From Lachnospiraceae bacterium AC3007 (GTDB lineage Bacteria; Bacillota; Clostridia; Lachnospirales; Lachnospiraceae): DNA of 64,000 nucleotides. This document shows positions 17,737 through 26,367 of the stretch, in pieces. The position numbers and the translations under genes are program-made. The notes under the pieces were generated by a model. It was not told the DNA's origin, did no database searches, and saw nothing but the letters and a program-made list of their open reading frames with translations. The stretch spans positions 58,526-122,525 of the forward strand of contig JHYK01000012.1 in NCBI GenBank assembly GCA_000621405.1. Reading direction: 5' to 3'. The first letter of the stretch is position 1. Every line of letters starts with the position of its first letter.

Positions 17737-19362
17737 TCATTCCGACGAATTAACACCCCACCTCTCGCAAAGGAATGTAAGACGTCTGCTGAGGAAATCC
17801 TTTGCAAAACGATAATTATCATCCGGATCTTCATACACTCCTGCTCCCCATCCGTTCTTCCATATAGCATAATCCATATATACGGAAGCTCTTATCCTGT
17901 CATAATACTCATCAATACGGCGCTCTGTGAGATCCTGCAGGACCGGAAGATTCTCCCGGAATGTTTCGACAAGATATGACCTGTATGTTGTATCATCATA
18001 GAGGAGCACATCCCAGTCCAGAGGGTTTTTGTACTTCATGTCTTCAAAGTCTATCATTTCCTTCTGATCCAGTATCGTCCCACTGGTGTTAAGGTAGGGA
18101 CCTTCGCCTCCGCCTATGGCTCCGTCATAGTCCCATACAGGGCCTGCGTAAAGACGATCCTCTCCGGGCTTTTTGTAGAAATAATAGCTGGTGACAAGAG
18201 CGTCATCATTGAAAAACAATTCTTCTATGATGAATCTTCTTGCAAAGGAGTCCATATCAATAAGGGTCAACGCATCGGGAAGGCCGCTCCTTATTCCTTC
18301 ATCGACTCTGTTTGCAAGGTTACTGATGTATGAAACCTGGTCCCGTGAGGCATTGTCGGGAGATTTGATCGTGAAATAGTTTTCAACTGTCTTAAATCCG
18401 CAGGGCCTTTTTTCGAATCTGCTGTCTGTGTTTTTTTCGATCAGATATCCGCCCTCTTCGGGAGGGGCTCCATCATAATCAAAACCTTTAATTGTACCTG
18501 TGTTAAAAGATGGAGCATCATTGAAGTAGAGTTCATTCGCTTTTTCAAGATCAGGCAGATCAAGATCCTGAGGCCCAATATCCGGCTCTCTGCATAAGAG
18601 ATAATTCCCAAGATACGTGCCACCGTCGTACAGATCGACCCATTCGGATTCTATTGCATATTCGAGACCTATCGCTTCAGATGTATCAAAAGCAAGCTTG
18701 TTATACATTTTGGTGGGCTCAAAGAAGTTGGCGAGCAGTGTCCAGTTTTTGGCAGAGGGCATATCACAAAGGCCGGTTTTATGAGGAAGTCGAATTTCGT
18801 ACGGTTTTTTATCCCCGTTCCATGACGCGTTTCCACGACCTTTGATCTCCGCATTGTTTTCGAATGCGGTCACTATCCCCTTGCTGGAGATGAGAGTAAC
18901 TTTTGTGTTCAGGTAATTATCATGATCAATATCTTCTATTGACGCATTCTTAAGATCGATGAACATCGCGGGGATGTTTTCAGATCTGAGGAAGGCTATC
19001 GTCCACGGCACAGGCTCGCCGTCACCGGTATCGACGAATATATCCTGTTTGACTCCGATGTCAGGATCGGAAAGAGGTGTTCCGTCAGCAAGAATGATCT
19101 TGAATTGTGACCGACTCTGATCCAGTACAGTCAGTTCCGCGAAAGAAGGTAGACAGAAATTAGTCACGCCATCTTTGTCTATTCCCGTAAGATCCAGATC
19201 ATATTTTTCTATGTAAAGGTGATTTTCGCCGTCATTTCCCAAAAAAATCTGTCCGACCACAGCTGCTCTTTCATTGCGGATCGGGATCATCAGAAGTATG
19301 ATCATAAGACATGAGGCCACAAGAACAACAGATGACCTTCGGTTCAGGTACCCCCTATTCAT
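17737..19362 (-). CDS. CotH-family kinase-like protein (CotH C)
   Basis: I choose the ATG at 19362 (541 residues), which has GGAG ten bases upstream; a TTG at 19389 would add nine residues. A basic start and hydrophobic helix (VVLVASCLMIILLMI) anchor it outside the membrane. The N-terminal beta domain carries DKDGVTNFCLPSF, shared by most CotH proteins of this island. CotH motifs are KGRGNASWNGDKKPYEI near 174, NWTLLANFFEP, LYDGGTYLGNYLLC, DMDSFARRFIIEELFFNDD and AGPVWDYDGA near 407. There is no C-terminal Flg_new-like domain. It is transcribed against CotH B and divergently from CotH D, with its own promoter at 19440-19468. Confidence 0.88.
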   Translation of the reverse strand: MNRGYLNRRSSVVLVASCLMIILLMIPIRNERAAVVGQIFLGNDGENHLYIEKYDLDLTGIDKDGVTNFCLPSFAELTVLDQSRSQFKIILADGTPLSDPDIGVKQDIFVDTGDGEPVPWTIAFLRSENIPAMFIDLKNASIEDIDHDNYLNTKVTLISSKGIVTAFENNAEIKGRGNASWNGDKKPYEIRLPHKTGLCDMPSAKNWTLLANFFEPTKMYNKLAFDTSEAIGLEYAIESEWVDLYDGGTYLGNYLLCREPDIGPQDLDLPDLEKANELYFNDAPSFNTGTIKGFDYDGAPPEEGGYLIEKNTDSRFEKRPCGFKTVENYFTIKSPDNASRDQVSYISNLANRVDEGIRSGLPDALTLIDMDSFARRFIIEELFFNDDALVTSYYFYKKPGEDRLYAGPVWDYDGAIGGGEGPYLNTSGTILDQKEMIDFEDMKYKNPLDWDVLLYDDTTYRSYLVETFRENLPVLQDLTERRIDEYYDRIRASVYMDYAIWKNGWGAGVYEDPDDNYRFAKDFLSRRLTFLCERWGVNSSE

Positions 19363-19439
19363 CCGTAAGATCTCCGAAGCAAAAGACAAAAGTCAGTGAT
19401 ATGCCGATTTTTGAAATATGCGAAAACATAGCAAAATAC

Positions 19440-19468
19440 ATTATACACCCTAATATAAACAGCGCCAA
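19440..19468 (-). promoter_or_regulatory. Candidate sigma-A promoter for CotH C
   Basis: On the minus strand, TTGGCG (19468-19463) and TATAAT (19445-19440) are separated by 17 bases. Transcription would start near 19433, giving a leader of about 70 bases before the ATG at 19362. Confidence 0.6.
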
Positions 19469-19501
19469 TCACACTTCTGAGTGGACCTTCATGTGTGTTT
19501 C

Positions 19502-19530
19502 TTGCGTATGATAGTGTAAAAGGCTATACT
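19502..19530 (+). promoter_or_regulatory. Candidate sigma-A promoter giving a leaderless CotH D message
   Basis: TTGCGT (19502-19507) and TATACT (19525-19530) are 17 bases apart. The expected start point, about seven bases after the -10, falls at or next to the ATG at 19538, and there is no Shine-Dalgarno sequence in TTCGAGT before it. The message would therefore be leaderless. Confidence 0.55.
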
Positions 19531-19537
19531 TTCGAGT

Positions 19538-21301
19538 ATGAAAAGAGGTCACATATTACTATTCTGCAGCGCTATAACCATATTAGGTCTTTTTATAGTC
19601 CTGAAATACGGTTTTTTACAGCTTCCCCGGATCACAGGATATTTATCGAGCGGAACCACAGACGGAAATGTTCTTTATATTGAAGAGTACGACCTTATGA
19701 TCTCGGGCATCGATAAAGACGGAGTGACATACTTCTGCCTTCCCTCATTCGCTGATCTTACTGATATAGATATGACTTCGTCCGTCACAAAGATACGTCT
19801 TCCCGACGGCTCTGTCCTTTCCCGACCGTGTATAGGCAGCATACAGGATGTGCTTGTGGATATGGATAACGGTGAGCAGGTTCCCTGGAAGATATGTTTT
19901 ATGAAGTCGGAAAATATCTATTCCGTATTTGTCGATATGAAGGGAATGGATATCGAAGATATAGATCACGATATGTACTCTCCCATAGACGTTACAGTAG
20001 TATCACCCATGGGAAGACTGATCTGCAAAAATGATGCAGGCATGATAAAGGGACGGGGGAACGCCACCTGGGATCTCGGAGGCTTTTATCCTGAAAAGAG
20101 ACCGTATGAGATCAGGTTTTTGGAAAAGCATCCTCTTGGGAGTATTTCTCCGGTTAAAAAATGGACGCTTCTTGCTAATGCCTATGAGGGGACCGGCATA
20201 TTGAACAAAATGGTGTTTGATACGGCAAAAAATATGGACATGCCGTATGTGACAAACGCCGAATGGGCAGACCTGTATGCCGGAGGAAGATACCTCGGCA
20301 ATTATCTCGTATGCAGCGAGCCTCAGGTCAGCGCTTCTTATATTGCCGACATCGGTGGATTCCTTTTGGAGAAGAACGACAGATACTTTGATGATAAAGC
20401 TTATGGGATAAGGACGTCTCATGATGCTTTCACCGTCAAGGCTCCGGATATAGTGTATGAAAATGATCTGGATGATATACGTGCATTTTTGGAAAAGATC
20501 GATTCTGATCTCCACAGCAAAGAAGGGAAGTCCGATGATATCGATATGGACTCTTTCGTCAGATGGTATATCCTTGAAGAATTATTTTTTAACGATGATG
20601 CCCTGGTATCAAGCTGCTTCTTCTATACAGGGAAGGATAAGGATATGCTGTACGCCGGCCCGCCATGGGACTTTGATGGTACATGTGGCGACGATTACGG
20701 AAGATATGTAGACTATAATGAATCAATCCTTGATACTCCTGAAGAACGATCTCCCATCGACTGGTATGAGCTGCTGTGTAAGGATCCAGGGTTCATGGAA
20801 CAAGTGCATAGTGTCTTCAGGGAATATATCCCGGTCTATAAGAGACTGATCACCGAGGAGATCGATGATTATCATGATATCGTCTCTGCATCTATGAAAA
20901 TGAACAGGGCTGTATACGGTCGATCCGGTTATGGCCCCGATTATACCGTGCCGGGATATTACGATTCAGTAGATAATAATTTTCGTTATACAAAGTTCTT
21001 CCTGTATAACAGGATCAGACATCTTTCGGATATATGGGACTATGATGGCAGGATCCCGTCAGTGAAGACAGACAACGGTTCCGCGCATGAAGTCCGGTTT
21101 GTCTTCCCGGATCAGCACACTGAGACCATTACAGTGCCGGATGGCACCCAACTGGATCCTTCCGATCTCCCTTCTTATGATACGGAAAAATACAAAGGAT
21201 GGGTATACGAAGCAAACGATCTTTCACCGTCATTTTACATTCCGGTCTACGAGGATACGACCTTTGTACTCGAAGAATACACTGAGGATCAGAATATCTG
21301 A
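19538..21301 (+). CDS. CotH-family kinase-like protein with Flg_new-like tail (CotH D)
   Basis: The 587-residue protein starts with a signal anchor (ILLFCSAITILGLFIVL). The shared beta domain has DKDGVTYFCLPSF. CotH motifs are KGRGNATWDLGG near 171 with a short insert before KRPYEIRF, KWTLLANAYEG, LYAGGRYLGNYLVC, DMDSFVRWYILEELFFNDD and AGPPWDFDGT near 375. The last 85 residues (HEVRFVFPDQHTETITVPDG...) form a beta domain like those on CotH E, F and G, probably a wall- or glycan-contacting module. It shares its intergenic region with CotH C, and its stop lies within a hairpin that separates it from the convergent gene. The missing ribosome binding site is noted under the promoter. Confidence 0.88.
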   Translation: MKRGHILLFCSAITILGLFIVLKYGFLQLPRITGYLSSGTTDGNVLYIEEYDLMISGIDKDGVTYFCLPSFADLTDIDMTSSVTKIRLPDGSVLSRPCIGSIQDVLVDMDNGEQVPWKICFMKSENIYSVFVDMKGMDIEDIDHDMYSPIDVTVVSPMGRLICKNDAGMIKGRGNATWDLGGFYPEKRPYEIRFLEKHPLGSISPVKKWTLLANAYEGTGILNKMVFDTAKNMDMPYVTNAEWADLYAGGRYLGNYLVCSEPQVSASYIADIGGFLLEKNDRYFDDKAYGIRTSHDAFTVKAPDIVYENDLDDIRAFLEKIDSDLHSKEGKSDDIDMDSFVRWYILEELFFNDDALVSSCFFYTGKDKDMLYAGPPWDFDGTCGDDYGRYVDYNESILDTPEERSPIDWYELLCKDPGFMEQVHSVFREYIPVYKRLITEEIDDYHDIVSASMKMNRAVYGRSGYGPDYTVPGYYDSVDNNFRYTKFFLYNRIRHLSDIWDYDGRIPSVKTDNGSAHEVRFVFPDQHTETITVPDGTQLDPSDLPSYDTEKYKGWVYEANDLSPSFYIPVYEDTTFVLEEYTEDQNI

Positions 21302-21307
21302 TCCTCA
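21283..21307. terminator. Bidirectional hairpin between convergent genes
   Basis: An 11-base perfect stem (TGAGGATCAGA / TCTGATCCTCA) with a 3-base loop overlaps the stop codon of CotH D. It lies between convergent genes. No long T-run follows on either strand, so efficiency is uncertain. Confidence 0.55.
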
Positions 21308-21318
21308 TTCTCTTTCTC

Positions 21319-22539
21319 CTATGGCCTGGGTCCGGCAGAGACCAGCGAATTATAGAAGTTCCGCCAGCCATAATTGTATTCCATATCATCAAACAGGTTG
21401 AGCTGATGAGTTCCGATCCCGATCGCGGCTACAAATACTATCGCTATGAAAAACAGATCATAGATATCAGCCGAGACTTTGGGCATATATTTTTTTATCG
21501 CATATACCGTTACAAAGAATACGCTCATGAATATGGCAAAATAAAATCTGTCCACATCCCATCCCACTATAAGGATGCTGTAGGATCCGAGGCCGGTCAG
21601 GGTCGTCGCAGCGATATAAGAAATGGTAAGCTTCACATTCTTAGAGTACTTATAGAAAAAGAATGCGGTGAACACGATGATAAGAATGCATAGCGCAACA
21701 CTCCAAAGAGGAACAGGACGCAGCATCCTGGGCCATACATCTTCATTGGAACGATCGCCATAGTAGAACGGATGGACATCCTCCCTGAAAGAAAAGTTGG
21801 GAATGTCGCCCCTTATGTTTTCGACCATATATCTGTCATGATCCTGCAGCTTAAGAACAAGATCCTTTGGTACCTTGTGGAACCACACTACTATGATGTA
21901 GATGATATGTGGAATATAAGTGGCGGCTAAAATCCCCATCCTTTTTACGATATCGGAAACCGACCGATCGGTCTTGTCGTTTATTATGCTGAGCGCAGTC
22001 ATGATAAAGGTGATCGGAAGTATAAGAAAAGCGTTGGATTCGCTTACAAGCAGAGAGATAAAGCCCACAACGCAGGGGACTGCATAGACATCCACGACAC
22101 GGTCTTTCATAAAGAACAGCAAGGTGATCACGAGGAGAGCATATCCGTACTGCTCATAGTAACCGGCTTCATGGATATAGTACTGGCAATAAGGGCTGAG
22201 AGCGTACAGACAACACAGAACAAAAAGGGGCACATTTCTGAATTCATATCCGCTTCGTATGATCTCATATATCATCCACAGGACAAAGATAAAACTGACA
22301 CCCAGTATCACTACAGAGGGGTACTTCCAGATGTACCAGTTGTCTCCGAATATCAGGTATCCGATCGTTCCTACAATGGCGCGGGGAAAGAACCCATATA
22401 CATAAGTTATCACATGATTGGTCAGGACGTAATCAGATGGCCATCTGAAACCGTGAGAAAAAGAGAAAAGCAGTTCATATAATGCGACAGCTACAGCGAT
22501 AACTGAAATGATCCTTTTATATAGTTTTTTCTTCTCCAT
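21319..22539 (-). CDS. Polytopic membrane protein, GT-C-like, family not recognised
   Basis: The 406-residue protein has about ten membrane helices. The first external loop contains the striking sequence TYVYGFFPRAIVGTI, a pattern I associate with uncharacterised glycan-polymerase or GT-C-like proteins of Firmicutes, and a later loop has YIHEAGYYEQYGYA. No external beta module is present, which separates it from the YfhO/PTPS-type proteins around it. AAAGGG lies about 13 bases before the ATG. It stands alone on the minus strand between CotH D and CotH E and has its own promoter. A role in moving or transferring lipid-linked sugar is inferred from context only. Confidence 0.6.
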   Translation of the reverse strand: MEKKKLYKRIISVIAVAVALYELLFSFSHGFRWPSDYVLTNHVITYVYGFFPRAIVGTIGYLIFGDNWYIWKYPSVVILGVSFIFVLWMIYEIIRSGYEFRNVPLFVLCCLYALSPYCQYYIHEAGYYEQYGYALLVITLLFFMKDRVVDVYAVPCVVGFISLLVSESNAFLILPITFIMTALSIINDKTDRSVSDIVKRMGILAATYIPHIIYIIVVWFHKVPKDLVLKLQDHDRYMVENIRGDIPNFSFREDVHPFYYGDRSNEDVWPRMLRPVPLWSVALCILIIVFTAFFFYKYSKNVKLTISYIAATTLTGLGSYSILIVGWDVDRFYFAIFMSVFFVTVYAIKKYMPKVSADIYDLFFIAIVFVAAIGIGTHQLNLFDDMEYNYGWRNFYNSLVSAGPRP

Positions 22540-22585
22540 TATTAATGGTTACCCTTTCTGATGAATAATAAATGATACCTTCGAC

Positions 22586-22613
22586 ATTATAGCATATAAC
22601 CTGAAGGCGACAA
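22586..22613 (-). promoter_or_regulatory. Candidate promoter for the minus-strand membrane protein
   Basis: TTGTCG (22613-22608) and TATAAT (22591-22586) are 16 bases apart on the minus strand, placing the start about 40 bases before the ATG at 22539. The rest of the 238-base gap (22540-22777) shows only a weak plus-strand candidate (TTGTCG, 17 bases, TTTAAT near 22632-22660) for CotH E. Confidence 0.5.
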
Positions 22614-22777
22614 ATCACACCCTTGATTGTCGGACCGTAAAATATGTGATTTAATATATAGTCGATGATGCGGAGAATGATGGTCTGGCGCATATACATG
22701 CTGTTCTGTTCATAGCGATATCAGGACCTTTACCATTTACTGGGCGATCAAACATATCAGAAAGAAAACAGGATTCG

Positions 22778-24499
22778 ATGTATAAACTTCGGATAAAACA
22801 TTATATTATTATCATCGCGCTCCAGATATTGATGATCTGTACGATCGTCCTTGGGAAAAAAGCCGGGTCTTCGGGTGGAAGTGTCGGCTATTTACATATT
22901 GAGCCGGGTAATAACAGTCTGTACATAGAAGACTATGATCTTACTATAAAGGGGCAGGATAAGGAGTATACGACGTATTTTGTAATGCCTTCGTATGTGT
23001 CTGTAGTTACTTTATCTCAGGACAGATCTGAAAATAAAATATACACGGAAAGCGGGGAGATCCTGACGGATCCTGATTATTGTCGCAAACAACACGTTTT
23101 AGTCGACAGTAATGACGGGAACCCTGTTGAGTGGGATGTTGAATTCCTTAAATCAGGAGACGTGTATACCATTGATATCGATCTGAACGGAGCTGAGGCT
23201 GACGATATAGAAAAAGAAAACTACACAGAAGCTTCCATGGAGGTGATAACGCCGGACGGAAGGGTTACATATCTGGATGATATCCTGATAAAAGGACGGG
23301 GGAATTCAACGTGGCTGCATTCAAAAAAACCATATGACCTGAAGCTTCCGAAACTGAATTCTCTTATGGGCCTTACGGCCTCGACAAAATGGTCTCTGCT
23401 TGCGAACGCTAAGGATGATACCAATGTGATAAACAAACTGACCATGGATCTGGCCCAGGATCTGGGACTAAAATACACCAGCGATTCGGAGTGGTGTGAT
23501 CTGTACATCAATAATGAATACAGGGGGAATTATCTTCTGTGCAAGGAGCCGGGAATAGGCTTTGGAAGAGTCGATATAGATGGTTGCCTTTTTGAATGTG
23601 ATGACAGAGAAGGATCTGATAAGCCATCTTTTTTTATCGGTCAGAGCATGTACAAGATCAAGGATATTTCCCGGGATGATCCTGCAGCCGGGAAAGAGAT
23701 AGAAGCCTTTGTGACTAAAACAGATGCCGAGCTTCATTCGTCGCCGATCAATAAAACCCATATCGACATTGATTCTTTTGTAAAGCGTTATCTGATAGAA
23801 GAGTACGTTTATAATGTTGATTCAATGGGATTAAGCTATTTCTTTTATAAAGAGAACGATAAAGATGTATTATTTGCCGGACCATGCTGGGACTACGACA
23901 AATCATGCGGAAAAAGCGGTTTCGGACAGGAAAAATATCTGAATTATGATCTCGCTCTGGAAAAGCCGGAAGGGGCCGGGTGTGATTGGGATTTTGAGCT
24001 CATGGATGATGAGGATTACAGAGAGCGTATGCTGCAAATATATTCGCAGAACAGATACCTGTTTCAGAGGGTAATAAGTGACAGGATAGACGAATATGAA
24101 AACAGGGTATATTCGGCATCGATCCCTGACAGTATAGTATGGGGAAACGATCACGAAAAACATCTGATGTACTCCGATTTTGATAATAAGTTCAGATATC
24201 TGAAGTTTTTTCTTAGCAAAAGGCTGTTATTACTTGATTCTATTACCGGATATAAAACAGATGAAGCAGGATTTGATGTGAGCACATCAGACACACATGA
24301 GATCGTGTTTTATCTGGAGGACGGAAGCTCCAAAACAATAACAGTCAAAGATGGAACACAGATAAAGCCTGAGAAACTCCCGCCTTATAATGAAGAATAC
24401 TATAATGGGTGGCGATATAAGCGGGAAGAGGGTCTGTTCTCATATTATTTGCCGGTCTTTGAAGATATAGAACTGGAATTAAATGAAATAGAAGAGTAA
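22778..24499 (+). CDS. CotH-family kinase-like protein (CotH E)
   Basis: The 573-residue protein has a signal anchor (YIIIIALQILMICTIVLG) and then the shared beta domain (NNSLYIEDYDLTIKGQDKE). CotH motifs are KGRGNSTWLHSKKPYDL near 173, KWSLLANAKDD, LYINNEYRGNYLLC, DIDSFVKRYLIEEYVYNVD and AGPCWDYDKSCGK near 368. The segment between LYIN and DIDSF is shorter than in CotH C or F. The C-terminal 75 residues form the recurring beta domain (HEIVFYLEDGSSKTITVKDG). The start has only a weak AGG five bases upstream. It ends two bases from the convergent CotH F. Confidence 0.88.
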   Translation: MYKLRIKHYIIIIALQILMICTIVLGKKAGSSGGSVGYLHIEPGNNSLYIEDYDLTIKGQDKEYTTYFVMPSYVSVVTLSQDRSENKIYTESGEILTDPDYCRKQHVLVDSNDGNPVEWDVEFLKSGDVYTIDIDLNGAEADDIEKENYTEASMEVITPDGRVTYLDDILIKGRGNSTWLHSKKPYDLKLPKLNSLMGLTASTKWSLLANAKDDTNVINKLTMDLAQDLGLKYTSDSEWCDLYINNEYRGNYLLCKEPGIGFGRVDIDGCLFECDDREGSDKPSFFIGQSMYKIKDISRDDPAAGKEIEAFVTKTDAELHSSPINKTHIDIDSFVKRYLIEEYVYNVDSMGLSYFFYKENDKDVLFAGPCWDYDKSCGKSGFGQEKYLNYDLALEKPEGAGCDWDFELMDDEDYRERMLQIYSQNRYLFQRVISDRIDEYENRVYSASIPDSIVWGNDHEKHLMYSDFDNKFRYLKFFLSKRLLLLDSITGYKTDEAGFDVSTSDTHEIVFYLEDGSSKTITVKDGTQIKPEKLPPYNEEYYNGWRYKREEGLFSYYLPVFEDIELELNEIEE

Positions 24500-24501
24500 T
24501 G

Positions 24502-26367
24502 TCAGAGCTCTCCCAGTACAAGTGTAAGGTCCGAATACACCGGAGAATAATATGAAAAAACCGAATGCATTACTCCGTCATCATAGCAATGCCATCCGTC
24601 ATATCGGGATGCGTCATATGTTGGCAGATTCTCCGGGGGTATCTGTTCTCCGTCAGTTGCTGTCATATGATATGTGGTTCCGTCAGGATATTTAAATATG
24701 AGGACATGAGTTGACCCATCTGATAGATCTGGTTTCGTGAATCCTACTTCACTTCCATATTCTCCGGCGAGATATGTAAGCCGATTGTATAAGAAAAACT
24801 TCAAATATTTATACTCGTTCTGGATGACATCCTCCTCGTCTTCATAACTGTTCCATCTAATATGATCGGCTTTTAATGAATACTGGAGTTTATCATAATA
24901 CTCATCGATGCGATAAGAAAGGTATTTTTCAAATACAGGACAGTATTTCCTAAAGATGGATGACAAATACTCCTCGTAATCGGTATTTTTTCTTAAGTAT
25001 GTGTCCCAGTCTAACGCCTTGAACAACGGATTTCCAGATTCTCTGATCATATAGACTTCATTCATGCTCATGTCATAGCTTCTCATAGTAGTCGATTGTC
25101 CAAATCCTCCGTCCTGATCCCAGTTAGGCCCCGCAAAAAGACGATCATCGTCAGGTTTTATGTAAAAGTAATAACTGGTTATTGCTGAATCAGAATTCAT
25201 GGAGATCTCTTCCAAAAGGTATCTTCTTGCGAAAGAATATATATCTATCCGAGATGTCTGATTATTCTCGTTATGAATAGAGGAATCTACTTTGCCTACA
25301 AAATCTCGCACATATTCAACTTCGGATATAGACGCCTCAGATGGAGACTTGATGGAAAATGGAATTCCGTTATATACAAAGCCGCTGTTTTTCTTCTCGT
25401 AGTAACTGTCAATCTGTTTCTCTATTAAATACCCTCCCTCAGGGACAGGCGATATATCATAGACATAGCCTTTCATATCCTCAGTCGTTATCTGGTTGGT
25501 ATCACGATAAGGTCTGCTCAGTGCATCAAGGTCAGCGATATTAAGATCGAATTCACCGATAGAAGGTTCATGGCAGAGAAGATAATTTCCCAGATATTCA
25601 CTGTTGATATACAGATCTACCCAATCGGAATCTATCGCGTACTCCATATCGATATCGTGAGCCATATCGTATACAAGTTTGCTGCGTATCTTGGTTGAGT
25701 CATCGGCATTGGCGATTAATGCCCATTTATCTGAAGGTGGAAGGTCGCAAAGAGATACTTTTTTGGGGAGTTTAATCTGATATGGTCTTTTCCCTCCAGC
25801 TAACGTATATCCCCATGATCCATTGCCTCGCCCTTTTATCATAATACTTTCTTCCTCATATCTGACTCTTCCCATAGGTGAGATAAGTCTGATGGTTCCG
25901 GTAGCATATCTATCGTGATCAATGTCAGGGAACTCAATATCATTAATTGATATACTAACAGTATAAAGATTCTTTGAGAAATAAAAACCTACCTCCCATG
26001 GGATCGTTTCACCGGTATCTGTCTTTACTATTACCTTTTCAAGCTGATTGGCTTTGATGTTTTGTATCTCTTCCCCCGTCTTCGATAATAGTTTATAGGA
26101 GGAGTATGTCTGCTCTACATTGTTTATATTTATATATGCAGGAATAAAGAATAGTGTCCGTCCGTTGTCATCCCATCCTCTTATAGTCAGATCGTAGTCT
26201 TTCACATACAAGCTGCTGTTACCCGGTTCTATAATGAGATCGGCAGTATCTGAATCTGGTGATGAATGAAAGACTGCTATACAGATCATGAACACAGATA
26301 TCGGCAAAAGGATTATCATCGCGGTACATGACCGAAAGTTGCTTGTTACGGAACTGAGTTTATTCAT
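24502..26367 (-). CDS. CotH-family kinase-like protein (CotH F)
   Basis: The 621-residue protein has a signal anchor (AMIILLPISVFMICIAV) and the shared beta domain (DDNGRTLFFIPAYI). CotH motifs are KGRGNGSWGYTLAGGKRPYQIKL near 176, KWALIANADDS, LYINSEYLGNYLLC, DIYSFARRYLLEEISMNSD and AGPNWDQDGGFGQ near 412. The second position after WD is Gln in place of the aromatic or Leu residue seen elsewhere, but both Asp residues remain. A C-terminal beta domain (HVLIFKYPDGTTYHMTATDG) follows. The start overlaps the end of the upstream glycosyltransferase by eight bases (ATGAATAA), so the two are translationally coupled. The base composition is somewhat more AT-rich than that of CotH A. Confidence 0.87.
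   Translation of the reverse strand: MNKLSSVTSNFRSCTAMIILLPISVFMICIAVFHSSPDSDTADLIIEPGNSSLYVKDYDLTIRGWDDNGRTLFFIPAYININNVEQTYSSYKLLSKTGEEIQNIKANQLEKVIVKTDTGETIPWEVGFYFSKNLYTVSISINDIEFPDIDHDRYATGTIRLISPMGRVRYEEESIMIKGRGNGSWGYTLAGGKRPYQIKLPKKVSLCDLPPSDKWALIANADDSTKIRSKLVYDMAHDIDMEYAIDSDWVDLYINSEYLGNYLLCHEPSIGEFDLNIADLDALSRPYRDTNQITTEDMKGYVYDISPVPEGGYLIEKQIDSYYEKKNSGFVYNGIPFSIKSPSEASISEVEYVRDFVGKVDSSIHNENNQTSRIDIYSFARRYLLEEISMNSDSAITSYYFYIKPDDDRLFAGPNWDQDGGFGQSTTMRSYDMSMNEVYMIRESGNPLFKALDWDTYLRKNTDYEEYLSSIFRKYCPVFEKYLSYRIDEYYDKLQYSLKADHIRWNSYEDEEDVIQNEYKYLKFFLYNRLTYLAGEYGSEVGFTKPDLSDGSTHVLIFKYPDGTTYHMTATDGEQIPPENLPTYDASRYDGWHCYDDGVMHSVFSYYSPVYSDLTLVLGEL

Noticed and set aside
22690..22777. Possible remnant of a membrane protein gene before CotH E (in-frame translation with ISGPLPFTG)
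   Set aside because: It faintly recalls a small multidrug export protein motif, but the stretch is too short and no neighbouring sequence supports it.
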